Shown here: positions 55,947-64,000 of the stretch, in pieces
Numbering within the stretch: the stretch's first letter is position 1
How the letters are laid out: each line of letters starts with the position of its first letter
Source: a virus
IMG/VR virus record: IMGVR_UViG_3300028653_000016
Coordinates: 1-64,000 of that record
DNA: 64,000 bases
Strand: one strand, 5' to 3'
Made by a program: the position numbers and the translations under genes
Notes under the pieces: model-generated
Database searches by the model: none
The model's input: only the letters and a program-made list of their open reading frames with translations
Told to the model about the DNA's origin: nothing

Positions 55947-56435
55947 TTAACCACAAATTTGATCAATTAAATTTAAAAAGGTCTGTGCTTGATTAACAAA
56001 GTTCTGCAAACTTTTTACTTTATTTGAAATGGCAGTGGCAACATAGGCACGTCTGTTGTAAGTGTATATTAGATTTTGAAGTCCTGCCAATGCTTTGAGA
56101 GTAGCACCACTTTCAGCCTGTGTTAAAAAGTTGCTAATCACTGGACAAGTTGAAGCTCCAACCATCGGTCCAAGAACTACATTCAGGTCTGCCTGTATCT
56201 TATTCTGTACTGCAGCTAAAGTATTAATTTCCAATTGGGCAAAGGAATTCAAAATATCAAGTCTAACAATCTGAGCACCAAGTATTGCAATCTCTGCGTT
56301 AGCTGCCAATATCTGACTATTCAAAAAAGTCTTGAATGTAGCCTTAAGAACAGCATTCCCACAGAGCACTTGCACAATAAAATTATAAACACAAGTACCT
56401 AATGTTGTTAAAGCAGATGTAGGAGGATTAGGCAT
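55947..56435 (-). CDS. Hypothetical helical tail-region protein, 162 aa
   Basis: Mostly helical with long hydrophobic repeats (ILAANAEIAILGAQIVRL, INTLAAVQNKIQADL), four Cys and a final helix. It is placed between the spike and gp25-like genes, so a baseplate or spike-assembly role is likely. No family recognised. Confidence 0.6.
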   Translation of the reverse strand: MPNPPTSALTTLGTCVYNFIVQVLCGNAVLKATFKTFLNSQILAANAEIAILGAQIVRLDILNSFAQLEINTLAAVQNKIQADLNVVLGPMVGASTCPVISNFLTQAESGATLKALAGLQNLIYTYNRRAYVATAISNKVKSLQNFVNQAQTFLNLIDQICG

Positions 56436-56436
56436 C

Positions 56437-57483
56437 TTAATTACCCGCCGTTACAGTAAGAGAAGCTGTAGATATCTTGCTTGTCAAAGAAGGTGGGGCA
56501 ATTGGTGACTGTGCTAAAAAGGCTGCTCCTAATGCTCCAAGTTGTGATTGTATTACAGGACTTCCACCTTGAAATCCAGAGAGTGCTGTAAAAAACGATT
56601 GAATGGCATTTATAAATAACCAATAAATCGGGTCCGTAGATGTATTTGAAATTGTTAAATCATTCAATCGAGCTACACCTTGGCCAACTCCACCATTTAA
56701 AGAAATTGTAGTCCCAGTTAAAGAAATATCTCCAAGGGGGTCCATCTTTAAAGAAGCCAAACTTACCCCAGTCCCAAAAGTAGTATTATTAAGAGATATA
56801 TTTCCAATTGTATCCATTGTTAACTGACAAATAGGAGTTTCTACAGTTGTAGCCCCAGTGGGAACAGATAATTGTGTAGCTACTTGGAGCCCTTCCGTAA
56901 GACCTGTTATAGAATTTGTTGTAAAATTGAAAGTACTTTGTATATTGTCAGTTCCTGTGTTTGACTCGAAGTAACCATTATCTGCTGAAAGAAGTACCTC
57001 ATGATCATCATCGGAACCTGTGCCACCTACTACCAAACGCTCACCAGTGGACCCAGATTCAATTTGAGCAGTCCCATTGTTGCCAAGGTATAGGTGAGCC
57101 CCAAAACCTGGAATCCCCTGCCCTGTAGGTGAAGTAGGGCCTGTTGCTTCCATATAGATTTCACCATCTTGAATAGGATTGGCATGATTATGAATATCTT
57201 GAGCAGCATTTCCTACTGATGGAATAAAACCTCTATACTGATCATTTGTAGATAAAAAGGTGTATGGTTCTCTTAGCACCATTAAAATATAAGATCGATA
57301 AGCATCCAATTGCAACACTAAAACAAGACTACCTAGCAATGGAGCACTTTGATCCTTTAAGGCATTCCCAAGCTGCACCCCAACCAATTTTTGTCCATTA
57401 GGAATCTCAACCACTGAGTACTGCCTAGGGGTTACTGGATCTTTGGCTAAAATTTGAGCTTGAAAAATTCTATATTCTGACAT
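56437..57483 (-). CDS. Baseplate spike or hub protein, gpV-like
   Basis: About 348 residues from the ATG at 57483 (AGGAT upstream). The N-terminus has an OB-like part (QLGNALKDQSAPLLGSLVLV), then DIHNHANP and a set of short strands (GNISLNNTTFG, LGDISLTGTTISLNGG) that form a spike-like beta region, as in gpV/gp45 membrane-piercing proteins. No metal-binding HxH tip is seen. It would be the central needle of the tail. Confidence 0.6.
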   Translation of the reverse strand: MSEYRIFQAQILAKDPVTPRQYSVVEIPNGQKLVGVQLGNALKDQSAPLLGSLVLVLQLDAYRSYILMVLREPYTFLSTNDQYRGFIPSVGNAAQDIHNHANPIQDGEIYMEATGPTSPTGQGIPGFGAHLYLGNNGTAQIESGSTGERLVVGGTGSDDDHEVLLSADNGYFESNTGTDNIQSTFNFTTNSITGLTEGLQVATQLSVPTGATTVETPICQLTMDTIGNISLNNTTFGTGVSLASLKMDPLGDISLTGTTISLNGGVGQGVARLNDLTISNTSTDPIYWLFINAIQSFFTALSGFQGGSPVIQSQLGALGAAFLAQSPIAPPSLTSKISTASLTVTAGN

Positions 57484-57484
57484 G

Positions 57485-59866
57485 TTAAGATCCTGATGCA
57501 AACGAATTTTCAATATCAGTTAGAACTGGAAGCAAGTCAACATTAATACCTGTAATTGCATTGGTATTAGAATAAGTAGGAACTGCATCTCTAACATATG
57601 ATAGATTAAGAGACATTGTGGCTGTGCCTGTTACAGAAACGTGCTTACTAAGTCCTACAACATACCCAAACTTATAATGTGCCTCATCAATGAACGTTTG
57701 TCCAACTTGAATTGTGTTATCCAAATCGCAAGTAATTGCACCTGTCTTAAGTTTAGCATTAGATAATTCCATCAAATATTCAGCATATCCAAATATGCCA
57801 GTTGTTTTACTATTATTAGTTGAAGTGTTAGACACAGAAGCCGTTGCAGTATTCGGATTTGCTGCTGTATTCATCTCCAAAAGACCATTTTGAATTAAAA
57901 GCTTACCATCACAATAACCAAACTGTTGCAAAACTGAAATGGGTGTTATATTAGGAGAATATCCAGCAAATAATTTTGTCACCAAATTCTCAACTGTTTC
58001 TCCATAATTAGAAGAAAGAATATTTAAATTAGTGCTACGAATCATGGCTATGTCAGAGCGACCCGTAACTGAAGCAGCCATATTATTATACTGTGGAGAT
58101 CTTACTATGAACTGACCATTAGGCTGTTCAAAAATTTCAACAAAGGCAATAGTTCTAATTTGATCCAAAATTTCATAAGGTGTTTGCAATTGAGGGCTAA
58201 AAGCCTGAAAAACTTCTGTTAAAAATTGAAAGTAAGCTGTTAAATTCTGTACTTGTGGTTCAACATAAACAGGACTAGTACTCTTATAGTTTATTACCTG
58301 TTCACTAGGACTATAATTCTGAATAGCTTGTTGAAATGTAAGTGGAGGAACTTGAACTGCAAAATCATTAGTCTCTACATTTGTTTGAGCAACAGCAAAC
58401 TGAGAACCCGTTAAACTATTAGCTGTCATTTGTGCTGCACTTGCAATAGCCCCTTCAATAAAGCTTTCAGAAGCAGGGACAACTAAAGGTTCAATATAAG
58501 CAAAAGGTCTAAGCTTCATTACTGTTGAAAGCAAATATGGGGGCAAATTAAACAAATTTGCTGGGTAAGCATTAGCCACAATTAAAGATGTAATATTATA
58601 AAAACTATTCTCCAATATCAGCTGTGGAGTTGTAGTTGTTGAAGCTATTGATGAAGTCGTAAGAGAAAGACTTGTATTACCCAAAGGGCTTGCAAAAAAT
58701 TCTGATTGAATCTGTGTTGAGCTAAACAAATTGGTTGAATTATTTGGATTCAACACAACAGGAGCAGGTGTAGCTGAATTTACCAAAGTATTTGTATACG
58801 TTTGAAAATCAATCTTGTATACCAAATCAAATAAATCACGTATAATATTAGAAATAGGTTGACCAGCATAAATAGTTTCAAAAGCGGATACATCCTGCAA
58901 TCCAAGTACTTGACCTGTCTGATATAGAGAATTCTGAAATAAAGAAGGTTTTACAGCGCGGCGAGTTGATCCAAATAATCTACTCCATCCATTTCCACTC
59001 ATTATAACTCTATCAACCTGATTAATAGCACTTGCTAAATTCTTCTTCATTACAAAGCCATTAAATTCATTTGAGAAAAGTGTTTGACCATTTGGCATCT
59101 TAGTCAAGAGAACTGATTCATACTGAAGATAGGGATCTGTAGGACTTTGTAATCCAACAGGAGGAACATCCGTAGTAGTGGTGTATTGAAAAATAACTAA
59201 TGGATTATTCGCAGGAGTAGAAGGAGCAGGTATAAATGACCCATAAATATTCGATAGAGGAGTCTGATTCTTATAAAGGAATAAAGAAATGAAATCATAC
59301 TCTTGAATTAGATCACTAAGTCTTAAACCAGGAGTTGTTGAAAGCACAGTCGTAAGATTAGTATTCTGAACGGTCAAAGGTCCAGGTGTTGCTCCGCGCT
59401 TCTGTTTAGCTGCTTTAATAGGGTTAATCGTATTTAAACTATTAGAGCTTCCTGCTGTATCGTCATTGTTGTTCTCAATGTTATTAGCATTTGTTTCATA
59501 CTCTGCTAACAAAAGAGCTGAATCAGTCGAATTGGAGAAAGAAAGTCCTCCTTTAAGGGAACTTCCTGACGGAGGTTTAACTTTCAATTTGCTATTAATA
59601 GTACCATAACTCAAGGCTAGATCCTGCAACTCTACAGACCAAGAATAGGTTGTTTCGTCAATATTTTGTTCAAAGGAATATGAAGTAACAAAGGACGAAA
59701 TATCATACTTTGTAAAATACTTTGTATCATCTAAATCAATGGAATAAGGTGTAAAAGTGGACAACGAGGAGGTTACTCCAGCTTGGGGATTAAACTCTGG
59801 AGTATATTTATACAAGAAACACTTAATATATAAATATTCTTGACTTACCTGATCGTTTTGTGCCAT
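57485..59866 (-). CDS. Baseplate hub-type tail protein, 793 aa
   Basis: Large mixed alpha/beta protein. The N-terminus (SFVTSYSFEQNIDETTYSWSVELQDL) and the C-terminus (DLDNTIQVGQTFIDEAHYKFGYVVGLS, then a beta strand) resemble hub proteins of the gpD/gp27 class found between tail tube and spike. The middle is rich in Asn, Thr and Gln. It precedes the spike gene by one base. The assignment rests on gene order and general pattern. Confidence 0.6.
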   Translation of the reverse strand: MAQNDQVSQEYLYIKCFLYKYTPEFNPQAGVTSSLSTFTPYSIDLDDTKYFTKYDISSFVTSYSFEQNIDETTYSWSVELQDLALSYGTINSKLKVKPPSGSSLKGGLSFSNSTDSALLLAEYETNANNIENNNDDTAGSSNSLNTINPIKAAKQKRGATPGPLTVQNTNLTTVLSTTPGLRLSDLIQEYDFISLFLYKNQTPLSNIYGSFIPAPSTPANNPLVIFQYTTTTDVPPVGLQSPTDPYLQYESVLLTKMPNGQTLFSNEFNGFVMKKNLASAINQVDRVIMSGNGWSRLFGSTRRAVKPSLFQNSLYQTGQVLGLQDVSAFETIYAGQPISNIIRDLFDLVYKIDFQTYTNTLVNSATPAPVVLNPNNSTNLFSSTQIQSEFFASPLGNTSLSLTTSSIASTTTTPQLILENSFYNITSLIVANAYPANLFNLPPYLLSTVMKLRPFAYIEPLVVPASESFIEGAIASAAQMTANSLTGSQFAVAQTNVETNDFAVQVPPLTFQQAIQNYSPSEQVINYKSTSPVYVEPQVQNLTAYFQFLTEVFQAFSPQLQTPYEILDQIRTIAFVEIFEQPNGQFIVRSPQYNNMAASVTGRSDIAMIRSTNLNILSSNYGETVENLVTKLFAGYSPNITPISVLQQFGYCDGKLLIQNGLLEMNTAANPNTATASVSNTSTNNSKTTGIFGYAEYLMELSNAKLKTGAITCDLDNTIQVGQTFIDEAHYKFGYVVGLSKHVSVTGTATMSLNLSYVRDAVPTYSNTNAITGINVDLLPVLTDIENSFASGS

Positions 59867-59883
59867 TAGATATCCTGTTCTTA

Positions 59884-60381
59884 TTAGAACTTCTGTAATA
59901 GATTCGTAATATTTGCACTAGCTTTATTTAGTGGAATATTCAAAATATTCTGTAATCGACCAATTGCTCCTTCAATAACTCCATTATTCGTAGTAGAAAT
60001 TGAAAAATCTTCAATGGCGAATTGCTGTCCAAATAGCAACTGAAAATTTATAGTATAAGTAAACTCATTTAAATGACTCGTAGATGCTTCAACATCTAGA
60101 AGGGTGAGAAATCCTTGATAGAGTTGAGTTTTATAAAAGAGAGTACTCAATTTATTATTACTCTCAAACTGTTGCTTTAAGAACAAAAGTTCTTGATACG
60201 CTGTTTGACCTGCAGAAGCTCCAGTCATCACAAGCATCTCTGGAGAGTTGTACCAAATCTGGTACTGCACTCCTCCCTGTGTTGGGAGTGTTCCATAACT
60301 GACTGCCTTCGTGATATGCATCTGACGAGGATTCACATAGAAGTTAAGATTATTAAGACGAACAGGATAAATATTAGCCAT
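59884..60381 (-). CDS. Tail tube initiator or hub-associated protein, 165 aa
   Basis: The sequence NLNFYVNPRQMHITKAVSYGTLPTQGGVQYQIW is typical of small phage baseplate proteins that sit between the tape measure and hub genes. The following YQELLFLKQQFE and LFYKTQLYQGFL also fit. Likely a tube-hub adaptor. No enzyme motif. Confidence 0.6.
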   Translation of the reverse strand: MANIYPVRLNNLNFYVNPRQMHITKAVSYGTLPTQGGVQYQIWYNSPEMLVMTGASAGQTAYQELLFLKQQFESNNKLSTLFYKTQLYQGFLTLLDVEASTSHLNEFTYTINFQLLFGQQFAIEDFSISTTNNGVIEGAIGRLQNILNIPLNKASANITNLLQKF

Positions 60382-60394
60382 TATTAATTACCTT

Positions 60395-62149
60395 TTACCA
60401 AGAACCACTACTTCCATTAGTAGGGTGTGACCCATTGGGTTTATGCATAATATTCTTATCTACCCATTTTGGAATTCCTTTAAATACATTGAGAGGATTT
60501 GCTTTTCCCAAGGATTCAAATATTTTATTTATCTTATCATCTACCATTGTCCAGAAATTAGTAAATACATTTTCAAGACGTTTAATTGGATCAACAATCT
60601 GAACCAATGTGTTAATACCTTCAGCCATGGCAACTTGAGGAGTCTTGCCTTCTAAAGCTTGAAATCTATTACCAAACTCTTTATTAGAAATACTCCCATT
60701 CATCATCTGTTGGGTAAGCTCAAAAAACTTGGGTGTATCTTGTAAACGAAGTCCAGGTAAAAATTGTGTTTGTAATTGATTAGCTGCAAACATGCGCTGT
60801 GTAGGATCTTTAAATTGGCTTCCAACTTTAGTTAAGAAACTACCCATTAAACCAAAAACTCCACTACCCTTATTGCCTAGCATACCACCTTCACCGAACA
60901 AATCACCAGGACCAGGAATCTTACCACCATGAGTAAAAGCAAACATACCTGCAATTTGAGGAAGAGAAAGATTAGCTCCAGCTTGAACAACAGCACCACC
61001 AATGCGTAATTTTTCAGCTTCATTATTTCCAGCAATTGCATTCAAATACCCTGAGATATTATAAAGTGTATTTGAAGCTACTGCTCCATCATTTGTAATG
61101 TTACGTAGGGCCTTAGCCATGTCCATCTGAGCCTTAATAGCATCAAGCTGTGTTACCTTTAGGCGTTCTGCATTTACACGAGAGGAAACGAACGTATCAG
61201 TTATATCTTTCTGAGACATTCCTAAATTTTTAGTAGCGTCAGTAAAAAGCTCCATTTCCTTAGAGGCATCTGGAAGAATATTAGCAAAGAGTCCTAAATT
61301 GCCACGAATAGCCCCAAATCCACCTGCAGCTTGTGACTGATCTATCATCGTTCTAGATCCAGCCATCTGTCCTATAATAGCCCGTTGTTGCTCAGCCGAA
61401 AGTGCTTGCCCAAGACTACCAAAAGGACCAAGAGCACTTCCCCCATTAAAAAGATTTGTTGCAAAATTAAGTCCTGCTCCAGCCCCTGATCCAAGTCGAA
61501 GCCCAGCACCAGCCAGTTGCGCTCCTGTAGCAGTAAAAGCTGCTTTGGTATTCAACATCTCCATTGCAGCACCAATAATAGCTGCTGGAATAGCAACTGC
61601 AGGATTGGCTAAAAGAGTACCGACACCTGCTACAGTGCTTCCTACAGGTCCTCCTACATTAACTAGGGCATCTCTGGCACCTCTTACTAAACCACCAAAC
61701 CCTGTAGCTTGCTTTTCTTTACGTGCAGTTTCTTCTGTAATTCTCTGTGAATTTCTTGCTGAATCTGTTATAATTTTAGTCTTGGCTTTTTCAAATTCCT
61801 CCGTAGCCATCCTTTTTTCTTTTAAAGCGGCTATGCTGGCATCCCTTTCAGCTTCAATACCCTTTATGGCTTCAGAACTATATCGTTTTAAGGCTACTTC
61901 ATTCTCTTTATGCTTATCCCCCATGTAACGCCAAAATCGTTCTTGGGCCGCCATTCCATCATGGGAAGCTTTCTCCCAATTCACTCCAAAGTTCTTCATT
62001 AACCCATCTAGAACCTTCTGCAAATCAGCAAAAGCTCGTTCAGCAGGTTGAGTATTAACAGAAACATTAGCACTCACATTTTGAGACTGTGACTGTGTAA
62101 AAGGGTTAGGTGGCAAAGGTTGCCCAGAAGGGCCTAATAGATCTGGCAA
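60395..62149 (-). CDS. Tape-measure-like tail protein
   Basis: 584 residues from a TTG at 62149, with GAGG nine bases upstream. The N-terminus is Gln/Ser-rich, then comes a long coiled-coil-like helix (AEFEKAKT-type repeats around residues 80-150), a Gly/Ala-rich hydrophobic middle (GGPVGSTVAGVGTLLANPAVAIPAAIIGAAMEML) and a helical end. The gene follows the frameshifted chaperone genes, the usual place for a tape measure. At 584 residues it is short for a large myovirus, so the tail would be short or the gene is one of several. Confidence 0.62.
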   Translation of the reverse strand: MPDLLGPSGQPLPPNPFTQSQSQNVSANVSVNTQPAERAFADLQKVLDGLMKNFGVNWEKASHDGMAAQERFWRYMGDKHKENEVALKRYSSEAIKGIEAERDASIAALKEKRMATEEFEKAKTKIITDSARNSQRITEETARKEKQATGFGGLVRGARDALVNVGGPVGSTVAGVGTLLANPAVAIPAAIIGAAMEMLNTKAAFTATGAQLAGAGLRLGSGAGAGLNFATNLFNGGSALGPFGSLGQALSAEQQRAIIGQMAGSRTMIDQSQAAGGFGAIRGNLGLFANILPDASKEMELFTDATKNLGMSQKDITDTFVSSRVNAERLKVTQLDAIKAQMDMAKALRNITNDGAVASNTLYNISGYLNAIAGNNEAEKLRIGGAVVQAGANLSLPQIAGMFAFTHGGKIPGPGDLFGEGGMLGNKGSGVFGLMGSFLTKVGSQFKDPTQRMFAANQLQTQFLPGLRLQDTPKFFELTQQMMNGSISNKEFGNRFQALEGKTPQVAMAEGINTLVQIVDPIKRLENVFTNFWTMVDDKINKIFESLGKANPLNVFKGIPKWVDKNIMHKPNGSHPTNGSSGSW

Positions 62150-62187
62150 TGAATTATACCTCAGAATTGAACTACATTAGGTTGGAA

Positions 62188-62568
62188 CTACACTATCAAA
62201 TTGTGATTATTTTTAAGTCTTTCTCTTGTACTCTCAAAAGAATTATGCCGAATCTCTTTTCTCAAATTTTCGATATCCTGGCAAACCTTATTCAAATCAA
62301 GATCTATAAGAATTCTATCATACAAAGCAGAACGAGAATCACTAGTTAAATTATCCCGCATTTTATGCAATTCTGTTTCAAGCTTCTGTAAAAATACCAT
62401 GTCTGTAGAGCCGTTTTTATAATAGTATTTCTTACTATAACCGATATGACTCAATGCTTTCTCAAAGGTAGTCTTGAAAAAACCAAACTTTTTGAGAACC
62501 CAATCAATCAGGTTAAGCACTTGGAAGCCTATGGCCGCTACGAAGAAGAGTACAATTAAGATTTCCAT
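62188..62568 (-). CDS. Membrane-anchored coiled-coil protein, leaderless start
   Basis: 126 residues. One membrane helix (LIVLFFVAAIGFQVLNLI, residues 4-21) is followed by a basic loop and a long helix (KLETELHKMRDNL, DIENLRKEIRHN). The ATG is five bases after the -10 box at 62574-62579, so no ribosome site is possible in the mRNA. Its own promoter inside the tail block suggests separate timing. A lysis-spanin-like role is possible but unsupported. Confidence 0.62.
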   Translation of the reverse strand: MEILIVLFFVAAIGFQVLNLIDWVLKKFGFFKTTFEKALSHIGYSKKYYYKNGSTDMVFLQKLETELHKMRDNLTSDSRSALYDRILIDLDLNKVCQDIENLRKEIRHNSFESTRERLKNNHNLIV

Positions 62569-62573
62569 ACTAC

Positions 62574-62602
62574 AGTATAACAGGAGAAGATAACAATGTC
62601 AA
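62574..62602 (-). promoter_or_regulatory. Promoter giving a leaderless mRNA
   Basis: TTGACA (62602-62597), a 17-base spacer ending in TGT, and TATACT (62579-62574), preceded by AAAATAGCCC. GTAGT separates it from the ATG at 62568. It is one of two promoters of this type seen in 64000-44261. Confidence 0.75.
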
Positions 62603-62627
62603 GGGCTATTTTGGATGTTAAGGAATG

Positions 62628-62786
62628 TTAATTTCTTCGCTCATGCACCTGTTGTTGACACTCACCAGTTCTACATCCAAAACAATTAGAATTAAAACCA
62701 CATTTTGGATTTGTGCATTCCCAAACATCCTCAAGTACCCATTCAAAGGTATGTCGTTTACATGCAGGACATTGCTTTATAACCAT
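62628..62786 (-). CDS. Small zinc-ribbon protein, 52 aa
   Basis: CPACKRHTFEWV, CTNPKCGFNSNC, CFGC and a terminal Cys form a multi-Cys zinc ribbon. It begins four bases after the stop of the frameshifted chaperone gene. Similar small ribbons are common in tail regions of phages but their role is unknown. Confidence 0.6.
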   Translation of the reverse strand: MVIKQCPACKRHTFEWVLEDVWECTNPKCGFNSNCFGCRTGECQQQVHERRN

Positions 62787-62790
62787 ATTA

Positions 62791-63491
62791 TCAAGCTTTC
62801 TCAATTCTTGTCATATTTTCCCATCGTTTAGGATCATCCATCATAGCCTGAAGCTCTTCAGGAGTATATTTCCCTTTTAGATCACGAGCCATATTTTCAA
62901 ACATCGTATCTTTTGTACTCTCAGTCTTTTCAACTTTCTTACCATCAAATATTGTCTCAGCAGCAGCAGGATTTAAGAAGCGACATAATAATTTTGTACT
63001 CTCAAAATCTTCCTCTTGATCCTTAAAGTGATTAGTTAAAATCCATGTATACTGTGCAGGTGATAGGTTAGAAATTTCTTGGGAGAAGGGAGATACATGG
63101 AGGGATTTTGCAACTACCCAAAGATCACGGAAGGGGATTAACTCGGCTTTTTTTTTAACTCAATCAGGGTCGAATCTTGAGTTTGTGCCATTATATCATA
63201 ACAATTATAAATCTCATTGAAAATAGGAGCCTGAAGATTTTGAATGAACTTAGTAGCATCTTCAAGACTAATTTTCTCACCATTAACAGAATCTAATGCA
63301 TAGATTAATAGTGCCTGTTGAAGAACAACTGCACGAAGGGCTGGATCTTGACCCAATGGAGAAGTAGGCAACTGGCTCAATGCACTCTGTTGCTGAAGTA
63401 CACTTAAAGTATGCATCTTTACTTTCAAACCATTTACTACTTCAAATTCTTTTTCAACTCGATTCAAACTACTAAAGCTTGTCAAATCCAT
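62791..63491 (-). CDS. Tail-assembly chaperone, long form made by -1 frameshift
   Basis: Residues 1-115 are those of the short form. At the A AAA AAG heptamer the ribosome is expected to slip back one base and continue through 118 more codons to a TGA at 62791-62793. The extension (AELIPFRDLWVVAKSLHVSP at its start, TPEELQAMMDDPKRWENM near the end) has no start codon of its own and reads as normal coding sequence. This is the gpG/gpGT layout of lambda and many other tailed phages, next to the tape-measure gene. The fusion would be 233 residues. Confidence 0.75.
63138..63491 (-). CDS. Tail-assembly chaperone, short form
   Basis: 117 residues, mostly helical after a beta-rich start (EFEVVNGLKVKMHTLSVLQQQ). 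It ends with LIELKKKPS just after the slippery run. Tail chaperones of the gpG type bind the tape measure during tail assembly and are made in two forms. The gene lies upstream of the tape measure as expected. Confidence 0.72.
   Translation of the reverse strand: MDLTSFSSLNRVEKEFEVVNGLKVKMHTLSVLQQQSALSQLPTSPLGQDPALRAVVLQQALLIYALDSVNGEKISLEDATKFIQNLQAPIFNEIYNCYDIMAQTQDSTLIELKKKPS
63148..63156 (-). other. Slippery A9 run for -1 ribosomal frameshift
   Basis: The minus strand reads GAG TTA, then nine A and GCC. The zero-frame codons AAA AAG with the preceding A form the heptamer A AAA AAG, one of the strongest -1 slippage sites in bacteria. The zero frame ends nine bases past the heptamer; the -1 frame is open for 119 codons. 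Confidence 0.75.
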
Positions 63492-63508
63492 GTTATGACT
63501 CCTTGTAC

Positions 63509-64000
63509 TTATCTTTTATAATTGTTATCTTGCCACCAGAGTGGCTGCAAGTTCTTATAATTAAAGCATTCTAAACGATCTTTTTCTTTACTTAAATCAA
63601 AATGATGCTTTGCTTTACAATGATCTATTTGCCATACTTTTTTCTTCTTATTACATCTTCCACGATTACCCCAATTCATATCTGGAAGCCATAAAGACTC
63701 AATATACTTTTTAAACTCGTCAGAAGTTAACCCAACATAATGAAGAAAAAAAGGAGTAGTTTTATTTTTTATGATAGCTTGATACAAATCTGCTTCAAAT
63801 TTATGTCTATAATACTCATGTTGTTTATAATTTTCAGAGGTTACAGAACTTTTTGTATTTTGGGCTTGCTCTCTATAGGTTGCCCATCTAACATTTCCAG
63901 GTTCATAGTTACCTGTCTGATTAGGAAATCTATCTAAAGTTGTCTCTTTTACACCAAATTCAATTACATGTTTATTATATGATTCACCAACATCTTTGTA
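63509..64000 (-). CDS. HNH homing endonuclease-like protein, 5' part outside the window
   Basis: The frame is open from 64000 to a stop at 63509, about 163 residues. It contains TTLDRFPNQTGNYEPGNVRWATYREQAQN, a block typical of phage HNH proteins, and ends with VWQIDHCKAKHHFDLSKEKDRLECFNYKNLQPLWWQDN, the HNH core. The C-terminus closely resembles that of the protein at 38648-39517. It stands inside the tail operon, between the chaperone gene and whatever lies upstream, as expected for an inserted mobile gene. Confidence 0.75.
   Translation of the reverse strand, partial: YKDVGESYNKHVIEFGVKETTLDRFPNQTGNYEPGNVRWATYREQAQNTKSSVTSENYKQHEYYRHKFEADLYQAIIKNKTTPFFLHYVGLTSDEFKKYIESLWLPDMNWGNRGRCNKKKKVWQIDHCKAKHHFDLSKEKDRLECFNYKNLQPLWWQDNNYKR

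Noticed and set aside
61545-61928. 127-aa plus-strand frame
   Set aside because: Antisense to the Gly/Ala-rich middle of the tape-measure-like gene; no ribosome site or family motif.
1-64000. Prophage with attachment sites
   Set aside because: No integrase, excisionase or repressor and no flanking host genes are visible in the window.

Overview
The window is part of a large, AT-rich tailed-phage genome (Caudoviricetes, contractile-tail or myovirus type). Every gene I accept lies on the minus strand, so transcription runs from high to low coordinates. Genes are packed with ATGA, GTGA and TAATG overlaps. The longest stretch without a gene is about 115 bases (35316-35431), so no gap of 300 bases needs explaining. 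The host is not identified. A signal-peptide protein with an outer-membrane-anchor-like C-terminus (35432-36817) and good Shine-Dalgarno sites suggest a Gram-negative bacterium, but this is inference.

Layout from high to low coordinates, which is the direction of transcription. (1) 64000-44311, virion tail and lysis-like genes: an edge-truncated HNH endonuclease, a tail-assembly chaperone pair with a -1 frameshift site, a tape-measure-like protein, hub, spike, gp25-like and gpJ-like baseplate proteins, several tail fibres (two with DUF3494 ice-binding-like domains, one seven-bladed beta-propeller, one tail-collar protein), a papain-like protease and a DUF5675 protein. (2) 44289-32213, accessory and DNA-repair genes: methionine aminopeptidase, a tRNA with CAU anticodon, UvsW-like helicase, HNH endonuclease, ATP-dependent DNA ligase, a secreted coiled-coil adhesin, small membrane or exported proteins, and a BT1-type transporter. 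(3) 32207-12695, replication and recombination: a nuclease-helicase with homing-endonuclease-type zinc fingers at its C-terminus, pyrimidine-dimer glycosylase-like protein, DnaB-like helicase, primase zinc-binding domain, SSB-like protein, RecA, endonuclease VII-like proteins, AAA+ ATPase, peptidyl-tRNA hydrolase, and a split Rad50 with its Mre11 partner. (4) 12631-1, nucleotide metabolism, polymerase and transcription: SemiSWEET-like membrane protein, UDG-PolA fusion polymerase, MazG, nucleoside-deoxyribosyltransferase-like protein, MazZ-like protein, primase TOPRIM domain, NusG, two sigma-like helix-turn-helix proteins, and a SprT-like protease.

The most unusual feature is a family of about 19 small Cys/His-rich proteins scattered singly and in tandem among the replication genes. 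Most have an N-terminal CxCGH motif, and 14 end with an NLxYLE-like signature. A second zinc-ribbon family has three single-repeat mini-proteins (52-54 aa) with a conserved 3' flank. Two lie directly upstream of endonuclease VII-like proteins that carry arrays of the same repeat.

Regulation can partly be read directly. A recurrent promoter has an upstream AATAnCCC, a TTGACA -35, a 17-base spacer with TGn, and a TATACT or TAGACT -10. At four promoters the start codon is only 5-6 bases from the -10 box, which implies leaderless mRNAs (helicase, DNA ligase, a membrane protein and a zinc protein). Capsid, portal and terminase genes are not seen and presumably lie outside the window. All family assignments come from reading motifs by eye; no database search was run.
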